The notes under the pieces were generated by a model that was given only the letters and a program-made list of their open reading frames with translations, had not been told where the DNA came from and ran no database searches. A program made the position numbers and the translations under genes. A stretch of 64,000 nucleotides of DNA from Sphingobacterium multivorum (GTDB lineage Bacteria > Bacteroidota > Bacteroidia > Sphingobacteriales > Sphingobacteriaceae). Shown piece after piece: positions 43,751 through 52,554 of the stretch (position 1 is its first letter; every line of letters starts with the position of its first letter). Location: contig NZ_UAUU01000008.1 in assembly GCF_900457465.1 (NCBI RefSeq), positions 1 to 64,000 on the forward strand, written 5' to 3'.

Positions 43751-45526
43751 ACAAGAGGCTGTCTCAAAAAGGCAGTCTCTTTTTTTGCATTATCTAAGGT
43801 TTATTATTTGTTTTAACGGTTTGATTTTCATATATTTATAGTGTAAACAAAAAGGATATATGTCATCTCAAAGACCTACTTTTAAGCCTTACTATCAGGA
43901 CCAGATCATGGCCATTCCTCCAACTTTGGACGAACTGGTGGCCAAAGGTCATCCGGTACGTATCGTTAACGATGTAATCAACCGGATCAACATTCAGTCC
44001 CTATTGGACGCTTATAAGATAAAAGGCTGCTCCAGTTATCATCCGCAGATGTTGTTGAAAGTTTTGGTGTTTGGCTACGTAAGCAATGTCTACAGCAGTC
44101 GCAAATTGGAAACGGCGTGCCGGGAGAACATCAATTTCATGTGGCTGAGCGGCATGAGCTATCCCGACCACAATACCATCAACAGATTTCGAGGCGTTCG
44201 TTTGAAAGAAGCACTTCGTAGTGTATTTGAAGAAGTTGTCAAACTCCTGTCCGAAGAAGGTCTGCTGAGTATAGAAGATGTTTACACCGATGGCACCAAG
44301 ATTGAAGCCAATGCTAACAAATACACCTTTGTCTGGAAAAAAGCTATCCAGACCAATAAGGAGAAGATGAAAGCTGCCTTAAAAGATATTTGGGAATACG
44401 CCCAAAGTATCGCCAAAGCAGAGGACAACCTTCCGGAACCTCCCGATCTGACAACAATTGACCGCGAAAAAGTTCAGGCTACGGTCGATAACCTGAACCG
44501 GGTCTTGTCCGATAAACCTTCGGTAAGCAAGAAGATGAGGGCAAAGTTGCGCTATGCGACTAAAAACTACCCGGCCAAGATTGTTCAATATGAAGAGCAG
44601 GAAGTAACGCTTGGAGATAGAAATAGTTATAGCAAGACAGATCCCGATGCTACTTTTATGCGCATGAAAGAGGATCATATGAAAAATGGCCAGCTCAAAC
44701 CAGGTTATAACATTCAGATATCTACTTCCAATCAATACATCGTCAATTACACCATACATCCCAACCCCACAGATACCACAACGCTACCCGGTCATCTGGC
44801 ACAACATGAGGCGAGCTTTGGGGAAATACTGAAAACCATTACCGCAGACGCTGGCTATGGCAGCCAGGAGAACTATGCGTTACTAGAAGGGAAAAACATT
44901 GGGGCCTATGTGAAATATGGTATGTTTGACAAGGAGCAGAAAAAGAGTTATTCGGGCAAGAAGCCATTCTCCGTTGATAAACTACATTATAACCCTGCAA
45001 AAGATTGCTATATCTGTCCAATGGGACAGGAAATGAACTGCATAGGTCTATTTACACAAAAGACCTCCACAGGTTTCGAGCAAAAAATAAAAAGATATCA
45101 GGCAAAAAACTGCACAAACTGCCCATTGAACGGTGCTTGCCACAAATCACAGGGCAATAGAATCATCCAGATAAATGAACAGCTTGAGGCTTATAAAGAT
45201 AGAGCATACGGATTGCTTAACAGCGATGTCGGTATAGCCAAAAGAAAACAGCGATGTCACGATGTCGAACCAGTCTTTGGAAACATAAAACAGAACCACG
45301 GGTTCCGAAGATTTATGCTCCGCGGTAAGGAAAAAGTGTCCATAGAATGGGGTTTATTGGCTATAGCGCAAAATCTAAGGAAAAAAGCAGCTTAAAAAGC
45401 TACTTTTTGTTCTTTTTCTTCCCAAATGAACAGTTCTGTGAAATAATCAACAAACAACTCACAAATCTATCGCATAGCCATATTTAATAAAAAAGCTGCC
45501 TCAATAAATTTGAGACAGCTTCTTGT
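43751..45526 (+). mobile_element. IS1182-family insertion sequence, about 1776 bp
   Basis: The ends are 18-bp inverted repeats with one difference: ACAAGAGGCTGTCTCAAA (43751-43768) and, inverted, ACAAGAAGCTGTCTCAAA (45509-45526). TAA flanks both ends (43748-43750, 45527-45529); the left copy is the stop codon of the flavoprotein gene. It contains one intact transposase. The right end lies 11 bases from the tRNA-Arg 3' end. Confidence 0.85.
43860..45395 (+). CDS. IS1182-family transposase
   Basis: 511 residues, intact. An N-terminal DUF772-like region (PVRIVNDVINRIN...YHPQMLLKVLVFGY) precedes a DDE domain with the first Asp in DVYTDGTKIEANANKYTF and the second in ITADAGYGSQENY. Cys-rich CYICPMGQEM and CTNCPLNGACH form the zinc-binding insertion of the family, and VEPVFGNIKQNHGFRRFMLRG carries the catalytic Glu. 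AAGGAT precedes the ATG. Confidence 0.92.
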   Translation: MSSQRPTFKPYYQDQIMAIPPTLDELVAKGHPVRIVNDVINRINIQSLLDAYKIKGCSSYHPQMLLKVLVFGYVSNVYSSRKLETACRENINFMWLSGMSYPDHNTINRFRGVRLKEALRSVFEEVVKLLSEEGLLSIEDVYTDGTKIEANANKYTFVWKKAIQTNKEKMKAALKDIWEYAQSIAKAEDNLPEPPDLTTIDREKVQATVDNLNRVLSDKPSVSKKMRAKLRYATKNYPAKIVQYEEQEVTLGDRNSYSKTDPDATFMRMKEDHMKNGQLKPGYNIQISTSNQYIVNYTIHPNPTDTTTLPGHLAQHEASFGEILKTITADAGYGSQENYALLEGKNIGAYVKYGMFDKEQKKSYSGKKPFSVDKLHYNPAKDCYICPMGQEMNCIGLFTQKTSTGFEQKIKRYQAKNCTNCPLNGACHKSQGNRIIQINEQLEAYKDRAYGLLNSDVGIAKRKQRCHDVEPVFGNIKQNHGFRRFMLRGKEKVSIEWGLLAIAQNLRKKAA

Positions 45527-45537
45527 TAAATAGGATG

Positions 45538-45609
45538 TGTTCCCGGCGGGGGTCGAACCCACATCGTCAGAACCGGAATCTGAAATTCTATCCATTGAAC
45601 TACGGGAAC
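45538..45609 (-). tRNA. tRNA-Arg (anticodon CCG)
   Basis: On the minus strand GTTCCCG (5' end at 45609) pairs with CGGGAAC (to 45539). The anticodon arm TCAGA-TTCCGGT-TCTGA gives anticodon CCG, reading CGG. The T arm carries GGTTCGACC. CCA is not encoded. A promoter lies directly upstream. Confidence 0.9.
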
Positions 45610-45615
45610 GTCTCG

Positions 45616-45646
45616 CAAAGATATACTATTTTCTAGATCTTACAAA
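45616..45646 (-). promoter_or_regulatory. promoter of tRNA-Arg
   Basis: On the minus strand TTTG (45646-45643), 19 bases, then TATCTTTG (45623-45616), 6 bases before the mature tRNA 5' end. Confidence 0.65.
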
Positions 45647-45884
45647 CAATCTTTGTGATAAAATTATATCTTTTAGCAATCAATTTTTAAGGCATCTTAT
45701 CGTCAGTATTTTAGCGTTAGCTTTCGTCAATTCTCTATTTTTTTTACGTCAATGCTAATAGTTTCCATATATGCTTAGCATCGGGCGGGCCATGTGGAAT
45801 GAGAGGTGGCTAGCACGATTGCCCCTGAATAAAGCAGTACAGTTCATTTGGATGGTCGAGCTGGCAAAGGTGATCGGACATTTA

Positions 45885-46787
45885 TCACGACCGTGGATGA
45901 TATTGCGTAATAATGGAATGAAGGTAGTCCCTATCGATGTGTGTGTATATTTCGGTCGTAGTAATACTTTCATGACCGAGCATATCCTGTACAGCTCTTA
46001 AGTCGGCACCACCTTCCACCAGATGTGACGCAAAGCTATGTCTAAAGGTATGTGGGCTGATGGTTCTTTGTAAACCAATTTTTAAGGCAAGTTCTTTGAT
46101 GATCAAGAAGATCATGACCCGGGATAATGCGGCGCCTCTTCTGTTGAGGAATACAATATCTTCATTTCCGGCCTTAATCTTGATATGAGGTCTGATTGTT
46201 TCTAAATAGATGCGAAGGTGTTTAATGGCGTGTTGACCAATTGGAATGAGGCGTTCTTTGCTTCCCTTGCCTTCAACTTTGATAAATTCAACATCTAAAA
46301 AAAGGTTTGATATCTTGAGTGTGACAAGTTCGGAAACACGGAGACCGCATCCGTATAAGATTTCGATGATCGTTTTATTGCGCTCGCCCTCGGGTGAAGA
46401 AAGATCGATTGCCGCGATCAATTGATCGATCTCATGTATGCTCAAAACGCTGGGCAGCTTGCGTGCCAAGCGTGGCGCCTGAAGAAGATCTGTCGGATTG
46501 TGGACGAATTCATGCTCGATCATCAAAAAGCTAAAGAAAGTCTTCAGGCCAGAGATCAGCCTGGATTGTGTGAAGGGTGAAATATTAAACTCCTGCAACC
46601 AAGCCAAAAACTCCTGTATATTTTTTCTCGTTACAGTATTTAAAACCAAATGATTGTCTTCGCAGTAGATCTGAAATTTGGATACGTCATTTAAGTAAGC
46701 ATCAATTGAATTAACGCTTAAACCTCTTTCGAACTTTAAGAATTGTTCGAATTCCTTTTTTATATCAGTCCAGTTTTCAAAATCCAT
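45885..46787 (-). CDS. xerD: tyrosine recombinase XerD
   Basis: Start set at ATG 46787 (MDFENWTDIKKEFE); a TAATTTTG element at 46801-46794 would put the transcription start too close for the longer frame at 46796. 300 residues, the XerC/D length. It has an N-terminal SAM-like DNA-binding domain and a catalytic domain with Arg in YGCGLRVSELV, HTFRHSFASHL, then LGHESITTTEIYTH with the nucleophile Tyr. It resolves chromosome dimers at dif. The end motif YTHIDRDYLHSIITQYHPR is typical of the housekeeping enzyme, not of a mobile integrase, despite the neighbouring tRNA. Confidence 0.88.
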   Translation of the reverse strand: MDFENWTDIKKEFEQFLKFERGLSVNSIDAYLNDVSKFQIYCEDNHLVLNTVTRKNIQEFLAWLQEFNISPFTQSRLISGLKTFFSFLMIEHEFVHNPTDLLQAPRLARKLPSVLSIHEIDQLIAAIDLSSPEGERNKTIIEILYGCGLRVSELVTLKISNLFLDVEFIKVEGKGSKERLIPIGQHAIKHLRIYLETIRPHIKIKAGNEDIVFLNRRGAALSRVMIFLIIKELALKIGLQRTISPHTFRHSFASHLVEGGADLRAVQDMLGHESITTTEIYTHIDRDYLHSIITQYHPRS

Positions 46788-46793
46788 TTGCAA

Positions 46794-46801
46794 CAAAATT
46801 A
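46794..46801 (-). promoter_or_regulatory. -7 element of xerD
   Basis: TAATTTTG on the minus strand, 6 bases before ATG 46787, implying an almost leaderless transcript. Confidence 0.4.
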
Positions 46802-47031
46802 CAATTAACTGTTGTTCTTTTCGAAAGTTATTCTGTATTTTTAAGTGGAATTTTTACAGATTATAAGTAATACAAAGAGACGTTCCCTTATAGCGGGTCC
46901 CGATTCCTCCTTGGATAATGAAAAAAGTATTAATCTGTATTTTACGATTTATCGGGACAATTGATCTCCTGTTCCGTTTACCCTAATATAAAACAATTAG
47001 CAAAAATAACTGAAAAAAGACATTTTTTTGT

Positions 47032-49887
47032 ATGAAATTCATTAAACCACTCGCATTAGCTTTTCTATTACCGGCTACGTTCTATATAGCAGAAGCAAAA
47101 ATGCCAACCACGTTAACCGCGGAAGCGCGCGCGATTCTATCCCAAGATAGTTTGGCCCTGAATCAAAAATTACCCTTCGACAATGAAGTCATCACAGGGA
47201 AACTGAAAAATGGATTTACATACTTTATTCGTAAAAATAGCGAGCCTAAAGGCCGTGTTACCATGTATTTGGGTATGAAGGCCGGCTCTATTCTAGAAAA
47301 TGAAAAACAGCTTGGTTTGGCCCATTTTTTAGAACATATGAACTTCAATGGCCTGAAGCACTTTCCAAAGAATGAATTGGTTAACTACCTGCAGAAAGCG
47401 GGGGTTCGATTTGGATCGGACCTCAATGCCTATACCAGCTTTGACCAGACCGTTTATCAGCTGCCCATTCCTTCTGACGATCCTGAACTTTTAAAAAATG
47501 GTTTGCAGGTAATGCGCGATTGGGCTCAGGACGCTTTGTTGGATGGCGAGGAAATTGATAAAGAACGGGGTGTTATTCTCGAAGAAAAACGAGGTGGAAG
47601 AGGAGTACAGCAGCGTTTACAGGATCAATACTTTCCGATGTTGCTCAATGGTTCCCTTTACTCCAAACGTTTGCCGATCGGAACTGAACAGATACTGAAA
47701 ACATTTCCCTACACAGAAATACGCAAATTCCATGAAGACTGGTATCGCCCGGATTTACAGGCCCTGATCATCGTTGGAGATATTGATCCCAAGGAGATGG
47801 AAGAAAGGGTGAAAGTATTGTTTTCCGATATGAAAATGCCCAAAAAAGCGTTGGAGCGTAAAAAATATCGGGTCGATCTGTTAAACAAGAACCAGTTCTT
47901 GGCTATTTCAGATCCGGAACTGCCCTACACTGTTGCACAGATTTTGATCAAAAGCGAAAAAGAAAAGGTTTCCACGGTAGGAGATTACAGAAACGAGCTG
48001 TTGAAGAATGTGTTCAATCAGATGATCGCGGGGCGTTTTTCTGAATTGATGCAACAACCGAACCCTCCTTTTATGCAGGCAGGTGGAAGTATCAGCGATT
48101 TTGTTGCTAACCTTAATACTTTTTCATTGTTGGTAGTGCCTAAACCAGGCGAGTTGGAATCCGGATTTAAAGCGATGTTAACCGAATTTGAGCGCATTCA
48201 AAAATACGGTTTTACACAGACGGAGTTGGATCGTGCCATCGCCGATATGAAAAAGGGTAACGAGATGTCATTTATCGAGCGTGATAAAAAGAAGTCGGAT
48301 AGCTATGTAAACCGTTATCTCAATTATTTTATTGATGATGAACCTGCTTTAAGTAATGAAAACGCTTATCGTTTGACAAAACAGCTGTTACCAACCTTGA
48401 AACTGTCGGAAGTGAATGGTTTGGTGAAAAAATATTATACCGATCTGAACCGCGATGTTTTAGTTATGGGGCCAGAAAAGGATAAGGCCAATTTACCCGC
48501 TGAGTCTACCGTGACGGGCTGGGTAAAAGCCGTGGAAGAGAGTCCCGTGACAGCATATGAAGATAAAGTTTCCAATCTTCCCTTGCTTTCAAAAGAGCCC
48601 GTAAAAGGCACTGTTTTATCGTCAAAAAGTATTGACGCCGTTCAAGCGAAAGAATTGATCTTAAGCAATGGTGTGAAAGTAATCTTAAAGCCTACGGACT
48701 TTAAAAATGATGAGATACAGATTATGGCGTATAGTCCGGGTGGAACATCAGGCTATAGTGATGCAGACTACTTCTCAGCCTCCAATGCGTCTTCTTTAAT
48801 TGATGCAAGCGGCGTTGGACAAATGAACAACGTTGAGCTTACGAAGTATCTTTCAGGAAAAGATGTCTCCATCTCTCCGTATATCTCCGAACGTTACGAA
48901 GGTATTTCAGGTAGTACAGATAAAGAAGGCTTGAAGAATGCTTTTGAATTGATTTATGGTTATTTTACCGAGCCTCGATTGGATCAGGATATTTTCCAGA
49001 GTACCATGACCCGGGCAAAAGGATCTTTGGAAAATAGGTTGAGCAATCCAAATAATGTATTCTCGGATAAAGTGAAAGAAGTGCTTTATGGCAACAATGT
49101 CCGCCGGCAAAACCCAACGGTAGAAACGATCAATAAAATTGATCGGGAGCGTGCTTTGGCAATTTACAAAGAACGATTTGCTGATGCTTCGGATTTTGTG
49201 TTTACAATTGTGGGGTCATTTGACGAGAATCAGATCAAGCCTTATTTAGAAACCTACCTGGCTTCATTGCCGGCCCTTAAAAGAGGAGAAAGCTACAAGG
49301 ATTTAAATATTCTGGAGCCGAGCAAGGGCGAGCGCGTAGTTGTTCATAAAGGCAAAGAGGAGAAGGCAAGTACGCAATTGGCCTACTATGGGGACTATAC
49401 CTATAATGAAATTGAAAATGTGAATATGGAAGCCTTGGAGAGTGTGTTGACGATCAAATTGTTGGAAAGACTCCGTGAAAAAGAAGGTGGAGTTTACGGC
49501 GTGGGCGCTCGGGCGAGCTTCAGTAAGCTGCCAAAAGCACGTTATGCTTTCTCCATTGGTTTTGGTTCGGCAGTAGATAAGGCTGATGCTTTAATCACTT
49601 CGGCCTTGGATGAAGTAAAAAAGATTCAGGAAAAAGGCCCTGAAAATGGAGATATCGAAAAGTTCCTAGCGGAACAGCAGCGACAAAATGAGTTAAATCT
49701 TCGTGAAAATGGTTATTGGCTGAATTATATATCAAGTTCTTATCAGAATGATCTTGATCTTGCACGATATACACGTAGAATAGACAATATGAAGAAGGTA
49801 ACTTCGAAGTCGGTGCAGGATGTTGCCGGAAAATATTTGAAAAGAGATCGACTTTTTGAATTTATTTTGATGCCGGATTCTAAATAA
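47032..49887 (+). CDS. M16-family zinc metallopeptidase, exported
   Basis: 951 residues. The signal peptide (MKFIKPLALAFLLPATFYIA, then EA) is followed by two M16 halves. The active half holds the inverted zinc motif H98-F-L-E101-H102 in GLAHFLEHMNFNG and the distal Glu in RGVILEEKRGG; the C-terminal half (from about 545) lacks the zinc site, as is usual. It resembles pitrilysin/PqqL-like periplasmic peptidases. It would degrade peptides in the periplasm. Monocistronic, ending at a strong terminator. Confidence 0.88.
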   Translation: MKFIKPLALAFLLPATFYIAEAKMPTTLTAEARAILSQDSLALNQKLPFDNEVITGKLKNGFTYFIRKNSEPKGRVTMYLGMKAGSILENEKQLGLAHFLEHMNFNGLKHFPKNELVNYLQKAGVRFGSDLNAYTSFDQTVYQLPIPSDDPELLKNGLQVMRDWAQDALLDGEEIDKERGVILEEKRGGRGVQQRLQDQYFPMLLNGSLYSKRLPIGTEQILKTFPYTEIRKFHEDWYRPDLQALIIVGDIDPKEMEERVKVLFSDMKMPKKALERKKYRVDLLNKNQFLAISDPELPYTVAQILIKSEKEKVSTVGDYRNELLKNVFNQMIAGRFSELMQQPNPPFMQAGGSISDFVANLNTFSLLVVPKPGELESGFKAMLTEFERIQKYGFTQTELDRAIADMKKGNEMSFIERDKKKSDSYVNRYLNYFIDDEPALSNENAYRLTKQLLPTLKLSEVNGLVKKYYTDLNRDVLVMGPEKDKANLPAESTVTGWVKAVEESPVTAYEDKVSNLPLLSKEPVKGTVLSSKSIDAVQAKELILSNGVKVILKPTDFKNDEIQIMAYSPGGTSGYSDADYFSASNASSLIDASGVGQMNNVELTKYLSGKDVSISPYISERYEGISGSTDKEGLKNAFELIYGYFTEPRLDQDIFQSTMTRAKGSLENRLSNPNNVFSDKVKEVLYGNNVRRQNPTVETINKIDRERALAIYKERFADASDFVFTIVGSFDENQIKPYLETYLASLPALKRGESYKDLNILEPSKGERVVVHKGKEEKASTQLAYYGDYTYNEIENVNMEALESVLTIKLLERLREKEGGVYGVGARASFSKLPKARYAFSIGFGSAVDKADALITSALDEVKKIQEKGPENGDIEKFLAEQQRQNELNLRENGYWLNYISSSYQNDLDLARYTRRIDNMKKVTSKSVQDVAGKYLKRDRLFEFILMPDSK

Positions 49888-49906
49888 CAGGAGTCCTGGA
49901 AAACAG

Positions 49907-49938
49907 AAGGGTTGCCTGCGTAGTAGGCAACCCTTTTT
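49907..49938 (+). terminator. terminator of the M16 peptidase gene
   Basis: AAGGGTTGCCT (49907-49917) pairs with AGGCAACCCTT (49925-49935), followed by TTTTT. Confidence 0.88.
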
Positions 49939-49964
49939 TATTGGCCAAAAAATTAGGAACAAAA

Positions 49965-49990
49965 AATCCCAACCATTTCTGATTGGGATT
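49965..49990 (-). terminator. terminator of rpoD
   Basis: On the minus strand AATCCCAA (49990-49983) pairs with TTGGGATT (49972-49965), followed by TTTT. It lies 27 bases after the rpoD stop. Confidence 0.85.
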
Positions 49991-50017
49991 GCCAAAATGT
50001 CTAATAAGTATCTCTTG

Positions 50018-50878
50018 TTAACCCAAATAGGATTTTAAGATTTTGCTTCTTGAAGTGTGTCTCAAACGTTGAAGAGCTTTATCTTTGATCTGACGAACGC
50101 GCTCACGTGTTAAATTGAATTTTTCTCCGATTTCCTCTAACGACAATTGGTGATTGGAACCTAAGCCAAAGAAAAGCACGATAATTTCACGTTCTCTTTC
50201 TGTTAATGTTGCCAATGATCGTTTGATTTCTTCTGACAGAGATTCATCAATCAAAGAACTGTCTGTGTCTGGATCATGGTTCTCCAAAACGTCCAAAAGT
50301 GTGTTTTCTTCACCTTGAACAAAGGGAGCGTCCATAGATACGTGACGGCCAGAGTTGCTTAGCGTATCCGAAACCTTGTCTACTGTAGTTTCAAGGATAT
50401 CCGCCAATTCTTCTGGAGATGGTTCCCGTTCGTATTCTTGTTCTAGTTTTGAGAAAGCCTTACTGATTTTGCTCAATGAACCAACTTGATTCAATGGCAG
50501 ACGTACGATACGCGATTGTTCAGCAATTGCTTGAAGAATAGATTGGCGAATCCACCAAACGGCATAAGAAATGAATTTAAACCCCTTTGTTTCGTCAAAA
50601 CGTTTAGCCGCTTTAATTAAGCCCAGGTTACCTTCATTGATTAAATCACCTAAGGTTAAACCTTGATTTTGATATTGTTTTGCTACTGATACTACGAAAC
50701 GAAGGTTGGTTTTAGTCAATTTTTCCAAGGCAACTTGATCGCCTTCGCGGATACGCTGTGCTAATTCTACTTCTTCTTCTGCTGTAATTAAGTCTACTTT
50801 ACCAATTTCGTGTAAGTATTTGTCCAAAGACTGTGACTCACGATTGGTGATAGATTGTGTAATTTTGAGCTGTCTCAT
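50018..50878 (-). CDS. rpoD: primary RNA polymerase sigma factor (RpoD/SigA)
   Basis: 286 residues, the short form normal for Bacteroidota, lacking the long region 1.1 and non-conserved region of proteobacterial sigma70. Region 1.2 is [15 protein letters not shown], region 2 includes [20 protein letters not shown] and [14 protein letters not shown], region 3 follows, and region 4.2 is [23 protein letters not shown]. It recognises the TTTG/TAnnTTTG promoters found in this window. AGAGGAG lies upstream of the start. Confidence 0.95.
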   Translation of the reverse strand: MRQLKITQSITNRESQSLDKYLHEIGKVDLITAEEEVELAQRIREGDQVALEKLTKTNLRFVVSVAKQYQNQGLTLGDLINEGNLGLIKAAKRFDETKGFKFISYAVWWIRQSILQAIAEQSRIVRLPLNQVGSLSKISKAFSKLEQEYEREPSPEELADILETTVDKVSDTLSNSGRHVSMDAPFVQGEENTLLDVLENHDPDTDSSLIDESLSEEIKRSLATLTEREREIIVLFFGLGSNHQLSLEEIGEKFNLTRERVRQIKDKALQRLRHTSRSKILKSYLG

Positions 50879-51267
50879 TAATTTTTATTAATTCTCCTCT
50901 CTAAGAAATGTTTGCGAAAATACGAAAAATTTTTGAATTATTAATGGAAAATTGATTATCTAGCCACTCATATTTAATGAGTTAGGCTTTTTTGAGTTTC
51001 AATTTTTAATCATCAAAAACTATTCCATTTTAATATTTTTTTTCCTCTTATCTGTTGCTGTAATATTCAACTGTTTGATATTTAAAGAGCTAAAAGGTTT
51101 AATTTTTTTTATTGTTCTAAACAATTTAACTCGTCGGCAGCTGATTTATTATGCACCATGCATTCCTCAAATTTATTTTAAAATGATAATTTTATGATAA
51201 AACAAAAAGATGGATCTTTTGTTTTATTAGTGACATTAAATAAATTTAAAAGAATAAAAATTATATT
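50879..51267. other. 389-base AT-rich region between divergent rpoD and XRE gene
   Basis: No gene. It contains a minus-strand TAAATTTG (51175-51168) that could be an rpoD promoter with a leader near 290 nt, a terminator-like hairpin on the plus strand (50962-50993, followed by six T), and an imperfect palindrome AAAACAAAAAGAT/ATCTTTTGTTTT (about 51199-51225) in front of the XRE gene that may be its operator. Confidence 0.4.
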
Positions 51268-51489
51268 ATGCCAATCTTAATTCACTTGGATAAAATAATG
51301 AAAGAGAAAAAGATGTCGCTTAACCAATTGAGTGACAACGTCGGAATTACCCTTTCCAATCTTTCAATCATCAAGAATCAAAAGGCGAAGGCATTGCGAT
51401 TAGATACTCTTGAAGCGATATGCAAAGCGCTAGACTGCCAGCCTGGTGATCTGCTGCAATATTATGATGGTGGTGATGAAAAAGGTTAA
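51268..51489 (+). CDS. small XRE-family (Cro/C1-type) regulator
   Basis: 73 residues made almost entirely of one helix-turn-helix domain (MSLNQLSDNVGITLSNLSII and LDTLEAICKALDCQPGDLLQY), the compact YozG-like type. Such genes often pair with a membrane DUF2975 gene, which is not present here. Its last four bases overlap the end of the convergent fmt gene. Target unknown; autoregulation through the upstream palindrome is possible. Confidence 0.8.
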   Translation: MPILIHLDKIMKEKKMSLNQLSDNVGITLSNLSIIKNQKAKALRLDTLEAICKALDCQPGDLLQYYDGGDEKG

Positions 51490-52403
51490 AATCGATAGCC
51501 TTTTAAAAAATCGACTACATTCATTCTTTTTTTGCCTTCGAGTTGAAGGTCAGAAATGACAATATAGCCGTCTTGTGTCGCAATTTTTAAGAAACTTTTC
51601 TTGTCAGTTTCTACGGTTCCCGGTATTGTAGCTGTATGGGCAAGCTCTTTTTCTGCGCGATAGATTTTTAGTACCTTATCATTTAAGAGGGTAAATGCCG
51701 CTGGATAAGGGCTTAAACCGCGAATGAAGTTATAAACCTGCGCAGTGGGCTGATCCCAGTTTATTTTACAGTCTTCTTTGAAAATTTTTGGTGCATGTTT
51801 GAGCGGCTCCGTGGTGAGAAGGACGTCTTGAGGTTTAGGCTGCAAGGTTCCGGCCTTCAATTGCTGGATGGTTTGAAGGAGCGTTTCTGCTCCAGCCACC
51901 ATGAGGTTATCGTGAAGATCACCGGCGTTATCTGTTTCTTTGATGGCAACTTTCTTCGACAATAAGATGTTTCCCGTATCGATTTCGTGCTGTAGTAAAA
52001 ATGTCGTTACGCCCGATTCTTTCTCTCCATTGATGATGGCATGATTTATCGGTGCTGCACCCCGGTATTGTGGAAGGAGTGAGGCATGGACGTTGATCGT
52101 TCCAAATTTAGGCATATTCCAGACGATCTCAGGTAGCATACGAAATGCCACCACAACCTGTAGGTCCGCCTGAAAACTTTTGAGGTCATTCAGAAATGCT
52201 TCATCGCGAAGTTTCACGGGTTGAAGAACTGGGATGTTATGTTGTTTAGCAAATATTTTCACCGCAGATTCATGTATTTTTTGTCCGCGTCCTGCAGGTT
52301 TATCCGGTACAGTAACCACAGCGACAACTTGTTCGCCAGACTGAATCAGTGCTTCAAGTGAAGCTACAGCAAAATCGGGAGTACCCATGAAAATAATACG
52401 CAT
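51486..52403 (-). CDS. fmt: methionyl-tRNA formyltransferase
   Basis: 305 residues. The N-terminal formyltransferase domain has FMGTPDFAV at 5-13, NVHASLLPQYRGAAPINHAI with the catalytic His, and HEIDTGNIL with the catalytic Asp. The C-terminal OB-like domain follows from about 205. It formylates initiator Met-tRNA using 10-formyltetrahydrofolate. Intact, single gene here. Confidence 0.94.
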   Translation of the reverse strand: MRIIFMGTPDFAVASLEALIQSGEQVVAVVTVPDKPAGRGQKIHESAVKIFAKQHNIPVLQPVKLRDEAFLNDLKSFQADLQVVVAFRMLPEIVWNMPKFGTINVHASLLPQYRGAAPINHAIINGEKESGVTTFLLQHEIDTGNILLSKKVAIKETDNAGDLHDNLMVAGAETLLQTIQQLKAGTLQPKPQDVLLTTEPLKHAPKIFKEDCKINWDQPTAQVYNFIRGLSPYPAAFTLLNDKVLKIYRAEKELAHTATIPGTVETDKKSFLKIATQDGYIVISDLQLEGKKRMNVVDFLKGYRF

Positions 52404-52498
52404 AATACTTGAAAATTTTTATAAAACTCTTTAAACCAGTGCAGGGGCCTCCTCGTTGAATAGCCTACTGAAAAACACCTAATAATTTGTCATTTTAG

Positions 52499-52528
52499 TT
52501 TTGTAAATAACAAATTTTTATAACTTTG
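52499..52528 (+). promoter_or_regulatory. promoter of the FtsX-like permease gene
   Basis: TTTTG at 52499-52503, a 17-base spacer and TAACTTTG at 52521-52528. Confidence 0.55.
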
Positions 52529-52554
52529 CGAAGTTACATAAATATATTGAAAGC

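Noticed and set aside
33481..45526. Two insertion sequences enclosing about 9 kb, possible composite transposon
   Set aside because: They belong to different families (IS4 and IS1182) with unrelated ends, and the genes between are ordinary chromosomal ones (fabG, mqo, pnuT).
45771..46001. 76-residue plus-strand frame overlapping the end of xerD
   Set aside because: It is mostly antisense to xerD, has no ribosome binding site and resembles no protein.
45885..46787. Integrase of a genomic island next to tRNA-Arg
   Set aside because: The protein has the length and C-terminus of housekeeping XerD, and no island-type genes or attachment-site duplication flank the tRNA.
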